Shown here piece after piece: positions 38,714 through 46,376 of a DNA stretch of 64,000 bases. A program made the position numbers and the translations under genes. The stretch covers positions 558,001 through 622,000 of the forward strand of contig CAWDKW010000002.1 in assembly GCA_963803065.1 (NCBI GenBank). The letters are read 5' to 3'. The stretch is from DASXMT01 sp963803065 (GTDB taxonomy: Bacteria; Actinomycetota; Acidimicrobiia; Acidimicrobiales; RAAP-2). The notes below the pieces were generated by a model that did not search any database, was not told the origin of the DNA, and worked only from the letters and a program-made list of their open reading frames with translations. Each line of letters opens with the position of its first letter. Position 1 is the first letter of the stretch.

Positions 38714-39652
38714 TCAGACGCTCAGGAGGTCCCGGGCCCCGGTGTCAGACGAGGGATGCCGGAGCTTGGACATGGCCCGCGCCTCGATCTGGCGGATGCG
38801 CTCCCGGGTCAGGTTGAAGTGCTCCCCGACCTCCTCGAGGGTGCGGGGCTCGCCCCGGTCGAGACCGAACCGGAGGCGGAGGATCTCGCGCTCCCGCTCG
38901 TCCAGCGGGGCCAGCAGCCGGCCGATCTCCTCGGGGAGCAGCCCGATCGCCGCCAGCTCGAAGGGCGACTCGACGGAGCGGTCCTCGACCACGTCGCCGA
39001 GCTCGGCGTCCCCGTCCTCTCGGAGGGGCTCGGAGAGCGACAGCGGCTCGGCCCGGAACCGCAGTGCCTCGACCAACTTGTCCTCGGGCAGCTCCACCTC
39101 CTCGCCCAGCTCAGCCAGCGTCGCCGGGCGGCCGTACTTGAGCTCCAGCCGGGCCTGGGCCTTCTGCACCCTGGCCAAGGTGTCGCCGGCGTGCACGGGC
39201 AAGCGGATGGTCCGCCCGGTGTTGGCGATCCCCCGGGTGATGGCCTGGCGGATCCACCACGTGGCGTAGGTCGAGAATTTGAAACCCTTACGCCAGTCGA
39301 ACTTCTCGACCGCGTGCATCAGCCCGAGGTTCCCCTCTTGGATCAGGTCGAGCAAGGGGAGCCCGGATGCCTGGTACTTCTTGGCGATCGAGACGACCAG
39401 GCGCAGGTTGGACTGCACGAATGTCTGCACCGCCTGCTCGCCGCGAAGGACGGTCCGCCGAAGCTCCCGGCGTTTGGCCTGGCTCAGGCCCTTGGGCGAC
39501 GAGGCCAGGATCGCCTCCGCCTCCTGACCGGCCTCGATGGTCTGGGACAACGCGACCTCGTCGTCCTTGGTCAGGAGCGGGTACTGCCCGATGTCGGTCA
39601 GGTACAGCCTGACCAGGTCCTCCTCATCTCGCTCGAGGCGCTCCTTACCCAA
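38714..39652 (-). CDS. RNA polymerase sigma factor, sigma-70 principal/group 2 type
   Basis: 312 residues. Region 1.2 (DLVRLYLTDIGQYPLLT near residue 12), region 2 (NLRLVVSIAKKYQASGLPLLDLIQEGNLGLMHAVEKFDWRKGFKFSTYATWWIRQAI at about 82-140), region 3 (about 150-215) and region 4 (LDEREREILRLRFGLD, then EVGEHFNLTRERIRQIEARAM). The length and absence of a long region 1.1 fit HrdB/SigB-like alternative principal sigma factors. Whether this is the housekeeping factor cannot be decided from one locus. Confidence 0.9.
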   Translation of the reverse strand: MGKERLERDEEDLVRLYLTDIGQYPLLTKDDEVALSQTIEAGQEAEAILASSPKGLSQAKRRELRRTVLRGEQAVQTFVQSNLRLVVSIAKKYQASGLPLLDLIQEGNLGLMHAVEKFDWRKGFKFSTYATWWIRQAITRGIANTGRTIRLPVHAGDTLARVQKAQARLELKYGRPATLAELGEEVELPEDKLVEALRFRAEPLSLSEPLREDGDAELGDVVEDRSVESPFELAAIGLLPEEIGRLLAPLDEREREILRLRFGLDRGEPRTLEEVGEHFNLTRERIRQIEARAMSKLRHPSSDTGARDLLSV

Positions 39653-39891
39653 GCTTCACCGAGTCCTTCGTACGAACCCCCCGGTCAGAGCCCAGGTCGA
39701 ACAGGCGATCCGGGCTCCTCGGAGAGGGTGAGTGATGAGCTGAGGCGCCCTAAAGGCGCGATGTCCACTTCCATTCCAACTTTAGTGGACACGTCAAGTC
39801 CCCCACGGGACGCGGCCGGACCCCCACCCGGTGAACGGACGGGGGGAGCCCCACCGGGTGACCAGACGGGGAGCGCCACGCAATGGCTCGG

Positions 39892-40524
39892 TCAGACCGG
39901 CCACCCCGTCAGTCCCCCTCCGGCGCCCGCGTCGACCAGCATCGACTCGAGCTCTCGACTCGACCGCGAGGCCGAGGCGACCTCGTCCGGATCGGTGAGC
40001 AAGCCCTGGACCAGTCGCTCGCCTGCATGCCAGTCCTCGACCTCGTCGGTCACCACCAGCCGCAGTGCCCGGATCACCGGACCGTCGGCGACTGGGGCGG
40101 CGGCCTGGAGGTGCCGGGCGTAACCGGCCACCAGCCGGGGCAGGACGACGCGGTACAGGCCGGCCAGAAGGGGCACGGCCTCGGCCCCCATCCGGTCGAG
40201 GGCGGCAAGCACGTCGACCGCTACCGGCGGGCCCACGGTCAGCTCGTCCGCCGACAGCCCGTCGCGGACGGGGAGCCGGTCGGCCCACAGCGAGGCGTGC
40301 CAGGCGTGCCGGGTGCCCTGACCGTCGAGGTGCACCCGGAGCTCGGGCTCGACCGCCCCGGCGGCCCGGTTCCCGAGCAGCTCGAAGAGCCGCTGCTCGA
40401 TCCACCGATAGCCCCCGACGAGCGACGTCGTCACCGACAGGGGAAGCGACGGCCGCTCTGCCCCGAGGGCATCGCTCTCCGCCTCCCCGAGAGCCGGCCC
40501 CAGGGGATCGAGGAGCTCAGGCAC
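39892..40524 (-). CDS. Conserved hypothetical protein coupled to nadE
   Basis: 210 residues, no signal peptide or membrane span. Helical, with Trp/His/Glu clusters (GYRWIEQRLFELLG near 40, RHAWHASLWADRL near 72, EVEDWHAGERLVQGLL near 165). Two such helix pairs carrying Glu and His are reminiscent of ferritin-like four-helix bundles, but metal ligands cannot be assigned with confidence. Its ATG overlaps the nadE stop by 8 bp, so it is co-translated with nadE. I do not recognise a named family. Confidence 0.65.
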   Translation of the reverse strand: MPELLDPLGPALGEAESDALGAERPSLPLSVTTSLVGGYRWIEQRLFELLGNRAAGAVEPELRVHLDGQGTRHAWHASLWADRLPVRDGLSADELTVGPPVAVDVLAALDRMGAEAVPLLAGLYRVVLPRLVAGYARHLQAAAPVADGPVIRALRLVVTDEVEDWHAGERLVQGLLTDPDEVASASRSSRELESMLVDAGAGGGLTGWPV

Positions 40525-42310
40525 CGGCCGTCTCCACCGTCGGGCTCAGTGGCTCGACCCGCCGGTCCACATGCGACCGGTACTTGTTGGTGATGGGCAT
40601 GCGCCGATCCTTGCCGAATGCCTTGGCCGTGATGCGGACCCCGGGCGGCATCTGGCGGCGCTTGTACTCGGCCCGGTCGACCAGGGAGATCACCTGGTCG
40701 ACCACGTCGGGGTCGAAGCCCTCGTCGACCAGGTCCTCGGCCGAGCGGTCGCTCTCGACGTACCCGGCCAGCACGGGATCGAGGATCTCGTAGGGCGGGA
40801 GGGACTCGTCGTCCCGCTGCCCGGGCCGGAGCTCGGCCGACGGCGGCTTGGCCAGCACCGTCTCGGGGATGAGGTCGGTCCCGGCGCGGCGGTTCAGGTC
40901 ACGGCACAGTTCGTACACGAGGGTCTTGGGCACGTCCTTGATCACGGCGAAGCCACCGGCCGAGTCCCCGTACAGCGTCGAGTACCCGGTGGCCATCTCG
41001 CTCTTGTTGCCGGTGGTCAACACGATCCAACCGCTCTCGTTGGACAGGGCCATCAGCAGCACCCCGCGGATCCTGGATTGCAGGTTCTCGTCGGTCAACC
41101 CGAGCGGTTCCCCGCCGATGAGCGGGGCCACGAGCGCGGCCATGGCCCGGTGGGCCGGGTCGATGGGAACGGTCTGGATGTCGATCCCCAACTTGGTGGC
41201 CAGCGCGTAGGCGTCGTTGATCGAGCCCGAGCTGGAGTAGCGCGACGGCATGGCCACGCCGTGCACGTGCTCGGCCCCCAGCGCGTCGACGGCGATGGCG
41301 GCCACCAGGGAGGAGTCGATCCCCCCGGACAGCCCGATCACCGCGTCAGTGAACCCGTTCTTGCCCACGTAGTCACCGGTGCCCAGGACGAGGGCCTCGT
41401 AGACCTCCCGAACCGGGTCGAGCACCGGGGCGATCATCCGCGGGGCCGCAGGCACGGCGTCGGCGCCGGACCGGCTCAACGCACTGACCAGCACCCGCCC
41501 ACCCGAGTCGCCGGTGACGCCGGCCCGAGGGTCGCCGTCGGCCGATTCGACGCCCCCCTGCTCCTCGCCCTCGAGATCGAGGTCCACCACCAGGGCCTCC
41601 TCGACGAACTGGCCGGCGGAGGCCACTATCTCACCGTTCGGGCCCATCACCAGGGAGGCGCCGTCGAAGACCAGCTCGTCCTGGCCACCCACCTGGTTGA
41701 CATAGGCGATGGCGCAGCCGGACTCGCTGACCCGCTGGGTGAGCACGGCGAGCCGGTCGTCGCGTCGCCCGATCGAGTACGGCGAGGCGTTGAGATTGAC
41801 CACCAGCCTGGCCCCGGCCCGCCCCTGGTCGGCCACAGGGCCGGCGGCGAACCAGACGTCCTCGCAGACCGACACGCCCACCGCCACCCCGCCGATCACG
41901 TAGCGGACGTACGGCTCGGTCCCAGGTGCGAACCAGCGCTGCTCGTCGAAGACGCTGTAGTTGGGCAGCAGCCGCTTGTGGTAGGTCCCCACCAGGGAGC
42001 CGTTGACGCTCACCGCGGCCGAGTTGAACAGCCGGCCCTCCGGGTCGATGTCGACGAACCCGAACACGGCGGCACAGGCTCCGCTGGCGGCCACGACCCG
42101 GTCCACCGCGGCCAGGTTGTCGGCGATGAACCCGGGGCGGCTCAAAAGGTCCTCGGGGGGATAACCGCTGACGGCCAGCTCGGGGAAGATGGCCAGGTCG
42201 CCCCCCGCTCGCTCGGCGTCGCCCAGGGCGCGCACGATGCGATCGGCATTCCCGTCGAGGTCGCCGACGACCGTGTTGAGCTGGCAGGCCACCAGCCTCA
42301 GTCGGGGCAT
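40517..42310 (-). CDS. nadE: Glutamine-dependent NAD+ synthetase
   Basis: 597 residues. Amidates deamido-NAD using ammonia freed from glutamine. N-terminal nitrilase-type glutaminase domain with the Glu-Lys-Cys triad (Glu in FPELAVSGYPPEDLL, Lys in YHKRLLPNYSVFDE, Cys in GVSVCEDVWF); C-terminal synthetase domain with the ATP-pyrophosphatase loop GLSGGIDSSLVAAIA near 330 and LTTGNKSEMATGYSTLYGD. The linker near 250-290 is Gly/Asp/Ser-rich. Complements nadB and nadC, which lie 27 kb away. Confidence 0.96.
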   Translation of the reverse strand: MPRLRLVACQLNTVVGDLDGNADRIVRALGDAERAGGDLAIFPELAVSGYPPEDLLSRPGFIADNLAAVDRVVAASGACAAVFGFVDIDPEGRLFNSAAVSVNGSLVGTYHKRLLPNYSVFDEQRWFAPGTEPYVRYVIGGVAVGVSVCEDVWFAAGPVADQGRAGARLVVNLNASPYSIGRRDDRLAVLTQRVSESGCAIAYVNQVGGQDELVFDGASLVMGPNGEIVASAGQFVEEALVVDLDLEGEEQGGVESADGDPRAGVTGDSGGRVLVSALSRSGADAVPAAPRMIAPVLDPVREVYEALVLGTGDYVGKNGFTDAVIGLSGGIDSSLVAAIAVDALGAEHVHGVAMPSRYSSSGSINDAYALATKLGIDIQTVPIDPAHRAMAALVAPLIGGEPLGLTDENLQSRIRGVLLMALSNESGWIVLTTGNKSEMATGYSTLYGDSAGGFAVIKDVPKTLVYELCRDLNRRAGTDLIPETVLAKPPSAELRPGQRDDESLPPYEILDPVLAGYVESDRSAEDLVDEGFDPDVVDQVISLVDRAEYKRRQMPPGVRITAKAFGKDRRMPITNKYRSHVDRRVEPLSPTVETAGA

Positions 42311-42644
42311 GAACCGAGCTTAGTGGGGGGTTCCGGACCTCTCGCCCGGCTGCCGGCCGGCCGCTACGGTGATGGGGCCACCACGTGCGATCCTTGGCCC
42401 GACGTGACCTGACGTGACCTGATCTGACGTGAGGCGGCCGGCTGGGCCAGGAGGTCGTGGAGGCCGCCCCGCCGGCCTGGTGTTCATCCAGCATTCACAG
42501 TCAGGTAACGGTTGCGAAATGGTCGCCTGCGAGACTGCGACCGCCATGGCGCCCGGGCCGAGGGTCGGAACCGGGCCGACGATCCGAGCGCTCGGTACAG
42601 CAGGTAACGTCCCTGGTCGGAACGAGAGCAGCAGAGGAGCAGCA
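42311..42644. promoter_or_regulatory. nadE-glnII divergent intergenic region
   Basis: Holds the nadE promoter side (left) and the glnII regulatory region (right). GACGTGA occurs three times, at 42401, 42411 and 42426, the first two as a 10-bp tandem repeat (GACGTGACCT). The GlnR-like box is at 42505-42520. No gene seen. Confidence 0.5.
42505..42520 (+). promoter_or_regulatory. GlnR-box-like sequence upstream of glnII
   Basis: GTAAC-GGTTGC-GAAAT matches the GlnR consensus gTnAc-n6-GaAAc in 9 of 10 defined positions. It lies about 125 bases upstream of the glnII start. The downstream gene at 45183 encodes a GlnR-like regulator, so local control of the glutamine synthetases is plausible. A second partial match (GGTAC, then GTAAC) lies at about 42595-42608. 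Confidence 0.5.
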
Positions 42645-43655
42645 GTGCCTTACCAAGCCGAGTACATCTGGATCGACGGGACCAAACCGTCGCCGCTCAT
42701 CCGCAGCAAGACGAAGATCGTCGAGGACGGGAAGGAGCCGGGCATCTGGGGCTTCGACGGATCGAGCACCAACCAGGCGACGGGCGACGACTCCGACTGC
42801 GTGCTGCAGCCAGTGTTCGTGTGCGACGACCCGCTGCGCGGCGCCGGCGACAAGCTGGTGATGTGCGAGGTGCTCCTCACCGACTTGACCCCCCACGAGA
42901 CCAACACCCGGGCCGCCTGCGTGGCCACCGCCGAGAAGTACGCCGACCAGGAGCCGGTCTTCGGCGTCGAGCAGGAGTACACCTTCTTGAAGGACGGTCG
43001 CCCACTGGGCTGGCCCCTCACCGGTTACCCGGCACCCCAGGGCCCGTACTACTGCGGCGTGGGCGGGGACAAGATGCCCGGCCGGGACATCGTCGAGCGG
43101 CACACGGCCGCTTGCATCCGGGCGGGCCTGGGCATCGAGGGCACCAATGCCGAAGTGATGATGGGCCAGTGGGAGTTCCAGATCGGCATCCTCCCCCCGC
43201 CGCTCATCGGCGACCAGCTGTGGGTGGCCCGGTGGCTCCTGTTCCGCATCGCAGAGGACTTCGGCGTCTACGCCACCCTCGAGCCCAAGCCCATCATGGG
43301 TGACTGGAACGGGGCCGGCGCCCACACCAACTTCTCGACCAAGGCCATGCGGGAGGAGGGTGGCTGGGACGCCATCATCGCCGGGTGCGAGGCCCTGGGG
43401 AAGAAGGTCGAGGAGCACGTGGAGAACTACGGCGTGGGGATCGAGACCCGCCTGACCGGGGCCCACGAGACGGCCCACTTCACCACGTTCAACTACGCCA
43501 CCTCCGATCGCGGCGCGTCGATCCGCATCCCCTGGCAAGTGGCCAAGAACAAGAAGGGCTACATCGAGGACCGCCGTCCCAACGCCAACATGGACCCCTA
43601 CGTGGTGAGCAGGCTGATCACCGATACCGTCTGCGGTGCGGCGGCAGGGAACTGA
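42645..43655 (+). CDS. glnII: Glutamine synthetase type II
   Basis: 336 residues, GTG start with AGAGGAG about 6 bases upstream. Makes glutamine from glutamate, ammonia and ATP. It is the short, eukaryote-like GSII form: YIWIDGTKPSPLIRSKT, WGFDGSST, FGVEQEYTF (metal Glu), PQGPYYCGVG, EVMMGQWEFQIG, WNGAGAHTNFST and the RGASIRIPW C-terminal motif. GSII is not controlled by adenylylation. First gene of the glnII-glnA-glnR-like cluster. Confidence 0.95.
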   Translation: MPYQAEYIWIDGTKPSPLIRSKTKIVEDGKEPGIWGFDGSSTNQATGDDSDCVLQPVFVCDDPLRGAGDKLVMCEVLLTDLTPHETNTRAACVATAEKYADQEPVFGVEQEYTFLKDGRPLGWPLTGYPAPQGPYYCGVGGDKMPGRDIVERHTAACIRAGLGIEGTNAEVMMGQWEFQIGILPPPLIGDQLWVARWLLFRIAEDFGVYATLEPKPIMGDWNGAGAHTNFSTKAMREEGGWDAIIAGCEALGKKVEEHVENYGVGIETRLTGAHETAHFTTFNYATSDRGASIRIPWQVAKNKKGYIEDRRPNANMDPYVVSRLITDTVCGAAAGN

Positions 43656-43728
43656 GACACCCCCGCCCCCAGGCACGCGTCTGCGTCGCGACACAAGCAC
43701 TCGTCGGGCGCCGACGCCGAGGTCAACC

Positions 43729-45105
43729 ATGAGGAGTCAAGAGGAGTACGTGCTGCGCACGGTGGAGGAGCGGGGCATCCGCTTCGTCCAGCTGTGGTTC
43801 ACCGACGTGCTCGGTACCCCGAAGACCTTCAGCATCACCCCGGCCGAGCTCGAGAACGCGCTCGAGGAGGGGATGACGTTCGACGGATCGGCCATCGACG
43901 GGTTCAGCCGCGTCCAGGAGAGCGATGTCCTCGCCCGCCCCGACGCCAACACCTTCCAGCTCCTCCCCTGGCACAGCCACGGCCCGCTGCAACCCCAGGG
44001 TGCGCCCCACGTGGACGCCCCGGCTGGGGCGGTCGCCCGCGTGTTCTGCGACATCTTCGACCTGGACGGCTCGCCGTTCCAGGGGGACCCCCGTCACGTG
44101 CTCCGGCGAACCCTCGAGCGGGCCCGGCAGCGGGGGTACACCTTCTACGCTGCCCCTGAGCTGGAGTTCTTCTACTTCGCCGACGCCGACCCCGGCCACA
44201 CGCCGCGGGCCTTGGACTCGGGCTCCTACTTCGAGCTGACCGTGGCCGACCGGGCCAGCGACATCCGGCAGCGCACGGTGATCACCCTGGAGGAGATGGG
44301 CATCCCCGTGGAGCACGCCCAGCATGAGGACGCCCCCAGCCAGCACGAGATCGACCTCCGCTACACCGACGCCCTGACCATGGCCGACACGGTGATGACC
44401 GTCCGGCTGGTGGTGAAGGAGATGGCCCGGCAGCAGGGCGTGCACGCCAGCTTCATGCCCAAGCCCCTGGCCGGGGTGCAGGGCTCGGGGATGCACACCC
44501 ACCTCTCCCTGTTCAAGGGGGACACCAACGCCTTCGTCGACCTGGACCGCCCCCACGGGCTCTCCGAGGTGGCCGAGCAGTTCATCGCCGGCCTCCTCCG
44601 CCACGCCAGCGAGATCACCGCGGTCACCAACCAGTGGGTCAATTCGTACAAGCGGCTGGTCTCGGGCTACGAGGCCCCCATCCACGTGTCCTGGGCCCGC
44701 AACAACCGATCGGCCCTGGTCCGGGTGCCGGTGGTGAAGCCGGGGAAGACCGAGTCGACCCGCATCGAGTATCGGGCCCCGGACAGCGCCTGCAACCCGT
44801 ACCTGGCATTTGCCGTCATCCTGGCCGCCGGCCTTCGGGGGATCGAGGAGGGCTACAAGCTCCCGGACGAGGCGACCACCAACCTCTTCGACCTGACCGC
44901 CGAGGAGCTGGCCGCCAACAACATCGTCCACCTTCCGGCCAGCCTGACCGAAGCCCTGAGCGAGATGGAGTCCTCCGAGCTGTTGGCCTCCACGCTGGGC
45001 GACCACGTCTTCGAGTGGTTCATCCGCAACAAGCGGGCCGAGTGGGCCGGCTACAAAGCGCACGTCAGCCAGTTCGAACTCGACCGGTACCTGCCCCTGC
45101 TCTAA
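43729..45105 (+). CDS. glnA: Glutamine synthetase type I
   Basis: 458 residues from ATG 43729. Beta-grasp N-terminal domain (RFVQLWFTDVLGTPKTFSI) and catalytic domain (FDGSAIDGF, PELEFFYF, HEIDLRYTDALTMADT, GSGMHTHLSLF, SWARNNRSALVRVP, RIEYRAPDSACNPYLAFAVILAAG). The adenylylation Tyr loop does not match the usual NLYDLP motif (here NLFDLT), so it is probably not adenylylated. It resembles the shorter GlnA3/GlnA4 branch in part, so the true substrate could be glutamate or a related amine. Follows glnII by 73 bp. Confidence 0.92.
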   Translation: MRSQEEYVLRTVEERGIRFVQLWFTDVLGTPKTFSITPAELENALEEGMTFDGSAIDGFSRVQESDVLARPDANTFQLLPWHSHGPLQPQGAPHVDAPAGAVARVFCDIFDLDGSPFQGDPRHVLRRTLERARQRGYTFYAAPELEFFYFADADPGHTPRALDSGSYFELTVADRASDIRQRTVITLEEMGIPVEHAQHEDAPSQHEIDLRYTDALTMADTVMTVRLVVKEMARQQGVHASFMPKPLAGVQGSGMHTHLSLFKGDTNAFVDLDRPHGLSEVAEQFIAGLLRHASEITAVTNQWVNSYKRLVSGYEAPIHVSWARNNRSALVRVPVVKPGKTESTRIEYRAPDSACNPYLAFAVILAAGLRGIEEGYKLPDEATTNLFDLTAEELAANNIVHLPASLTEALSEMESSELLASTLGDHVFEWFIRNKRAEWAGYKAHVSQFELDRYLPLL

Positions 45106-45182
45106 TTGGGCCTCAACGGGCCGTCCGAGATGGGGCCTCACAGGGTCACCGGACCAACCACAGGCGAAGGGAGGAACGCAAC

Positions 45183-45863
45183 GTGGAACCACTGCTGTGC
45201 TTTCCTGACCCACCTCCCTCGGCCGTTGTCTCGGTCCTTGACCGCGGGGGTTATCCCTGGCGGGCGGTCAGCCGGCCGGAGCTGGCCGAGTCCGAGGAGC
45301 CCGAGGACGGCTGGTCCGGCGCGGTGATCAGCGCCACCGAGGACCCGACCGGGGCGGTGCTCCTGTGCCGACAGCTCCGCAAGCGTGAGGTCCCACTGGC
45401 CCCCGTGGTGGTGGTGGTCCGGTCCTCACAGCTGGCCGCGCTGGAGCTCCGGGAGGACCTGTTCGACGACCTGTGCCTGGACCCGGTCAACCCCGAGGAG
45501 CTGACGGCACGGCTCACCCACCTCTTCTGGCGCACCGGCCGGGGCCTCCGGCCCGACCTCTTGGAGCACGGCCCCCTGGTCCTCAACCTCGAGACCTACC
45601 AGGCGGCGGTAGCCGGCCGGGTCCTGGACCTCACCTACATGGAGTACGAGCTGTTGCGCTTCCTCGCCGGCCGGCCCGGCAAGGTCTTCACCCGGGAGAC
45701 CCTCCTCAGCCGGGTGTGGGGATACGAGTACTACGGCGGAGCGCGCACCGTGGACGTGCACGTGCGCCGGCTCCGGGCCAAGTTGGGTGAGGAGCACGCC
45801 CACCTGATCCAGACGGTGCGCTCCGTCGGCTACCGCTTCGGCCAGACCACCTGGGCTCCCTGA
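45183..45863 (+). CDS. GlnR-like orphan response regulator
   Basis: 226 residues, GTG start with AGGGAGG upstream. The C-terminal half (about 125-222) is an OmpR-type winged helix: LNLETYQAAVAGRVLDLTYMEYELLRFLA, VWGYEYYGGARTVDVHVRRLRAKLG and LIQTVRSVGYRF, very close to GlnR of Streptomyces. The N-terminal receiver-like half is degenerate: where a phospho-acceptor Asp is expected the sequence is AVISATEDPTG, as in other atypical GlnR proteins that do not rely on phosphorylation. Being third after two glutamine synthetase genes supports a nitrogen-control role. Confidence 0.85.
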   Translation: MEPLLCFPDPPPSAVVSVLDRGGYPWRAVSRPELAESEEPEDGWSGAVISATEDPTGAVLLCRQLRKREVPLAPVVVVVRSSQLAALELREDLFDDLCLDPVNPEELTARLTHLFWRTGRGLRPDLLEHGPLVLNLETYQAAVAGRVLDLTYMEYELLRFLAGRPGKVFTRETLLSRVWGYEYYGGARTVDVHVRRLRAKLGEEHAHLIQTVRSVGYRFGQTTWAP

Positions 45864-45950
45864 CCCGGATGGGGCCCCCCGACCGGCGGCCCCCCGGGGG
45901 CCCCCTGACCGGGTTGGGGATGAGCCCAGTCGCCGAGCTGCAGCCCGGCA

Positions 45951-46376
45951 TCAGGTGCCGATGTAGGCCCACAGCTCAACTTCGACCTGTGCCCCCATCG
46001 GGAGCCCGGCCACGGCGACGACCGAGCGGGCCGGCCGGTGGTCGCCGAAGAACGCTGCGTACTCCTCGTTCACCGCGGGATAGTCGGACATGGCGGCGAG
46101 GAAGACCGTCGTCTTTGCCACCGCGGTGACCTCGGCGCCCTCGCTTTTGAGCAGGCCGGCCGCATTGCCCAGTGCCTGTCGGAGCTGGGCCACCACCCCT
46201 CCTTCGACGAGGGTGGGCGGGCTGTCAGGCGGGCCGGTGGGCGGGGCCAGGCCCAGCTGGCCGGAGCAGATCAGCCACTGGCCGGCCCGCACGATGGGGC
46301 GGTAGGGACCGATGGGGGCGCTCACGGCCTGCCTTTCTACCCGGACCGGCACGGCGGTGTCACCCGGATCGGTCAC
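45951..46376 (-). CDS. RidA family protein (enamine/imine deaminase-like)
   Basis: 141 residues. RidA proteins hydrolyse reactive enamines and imines from PLP enzymes to ketoacids and ammonia. Seen: PIGPYRPIVRAGQWLICSGQ, the catalytic-Arg segment RPARSVVAVAGLPMGAQVEVELWAYIG, and typical length. The start overlaps the end of the iron-sulfur/molybdopterin gene by 4 bp (ATGA), so the two are probably co-expressed. Confidence 0.9.
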   Translation of the reverse strand: MTDPGDTAVPVRVERQAVSAPIGPYRPIVRAGQWLICSGQLGLAPPTGPPDSPPTLVEGGVVAQLRQALGNAAGLLKSEGAEVTAVAKTTVFLAAMSDYPAVNEEYAAFFGDHRPARSVVAVAGLPMGAQVEVELWAYIGT

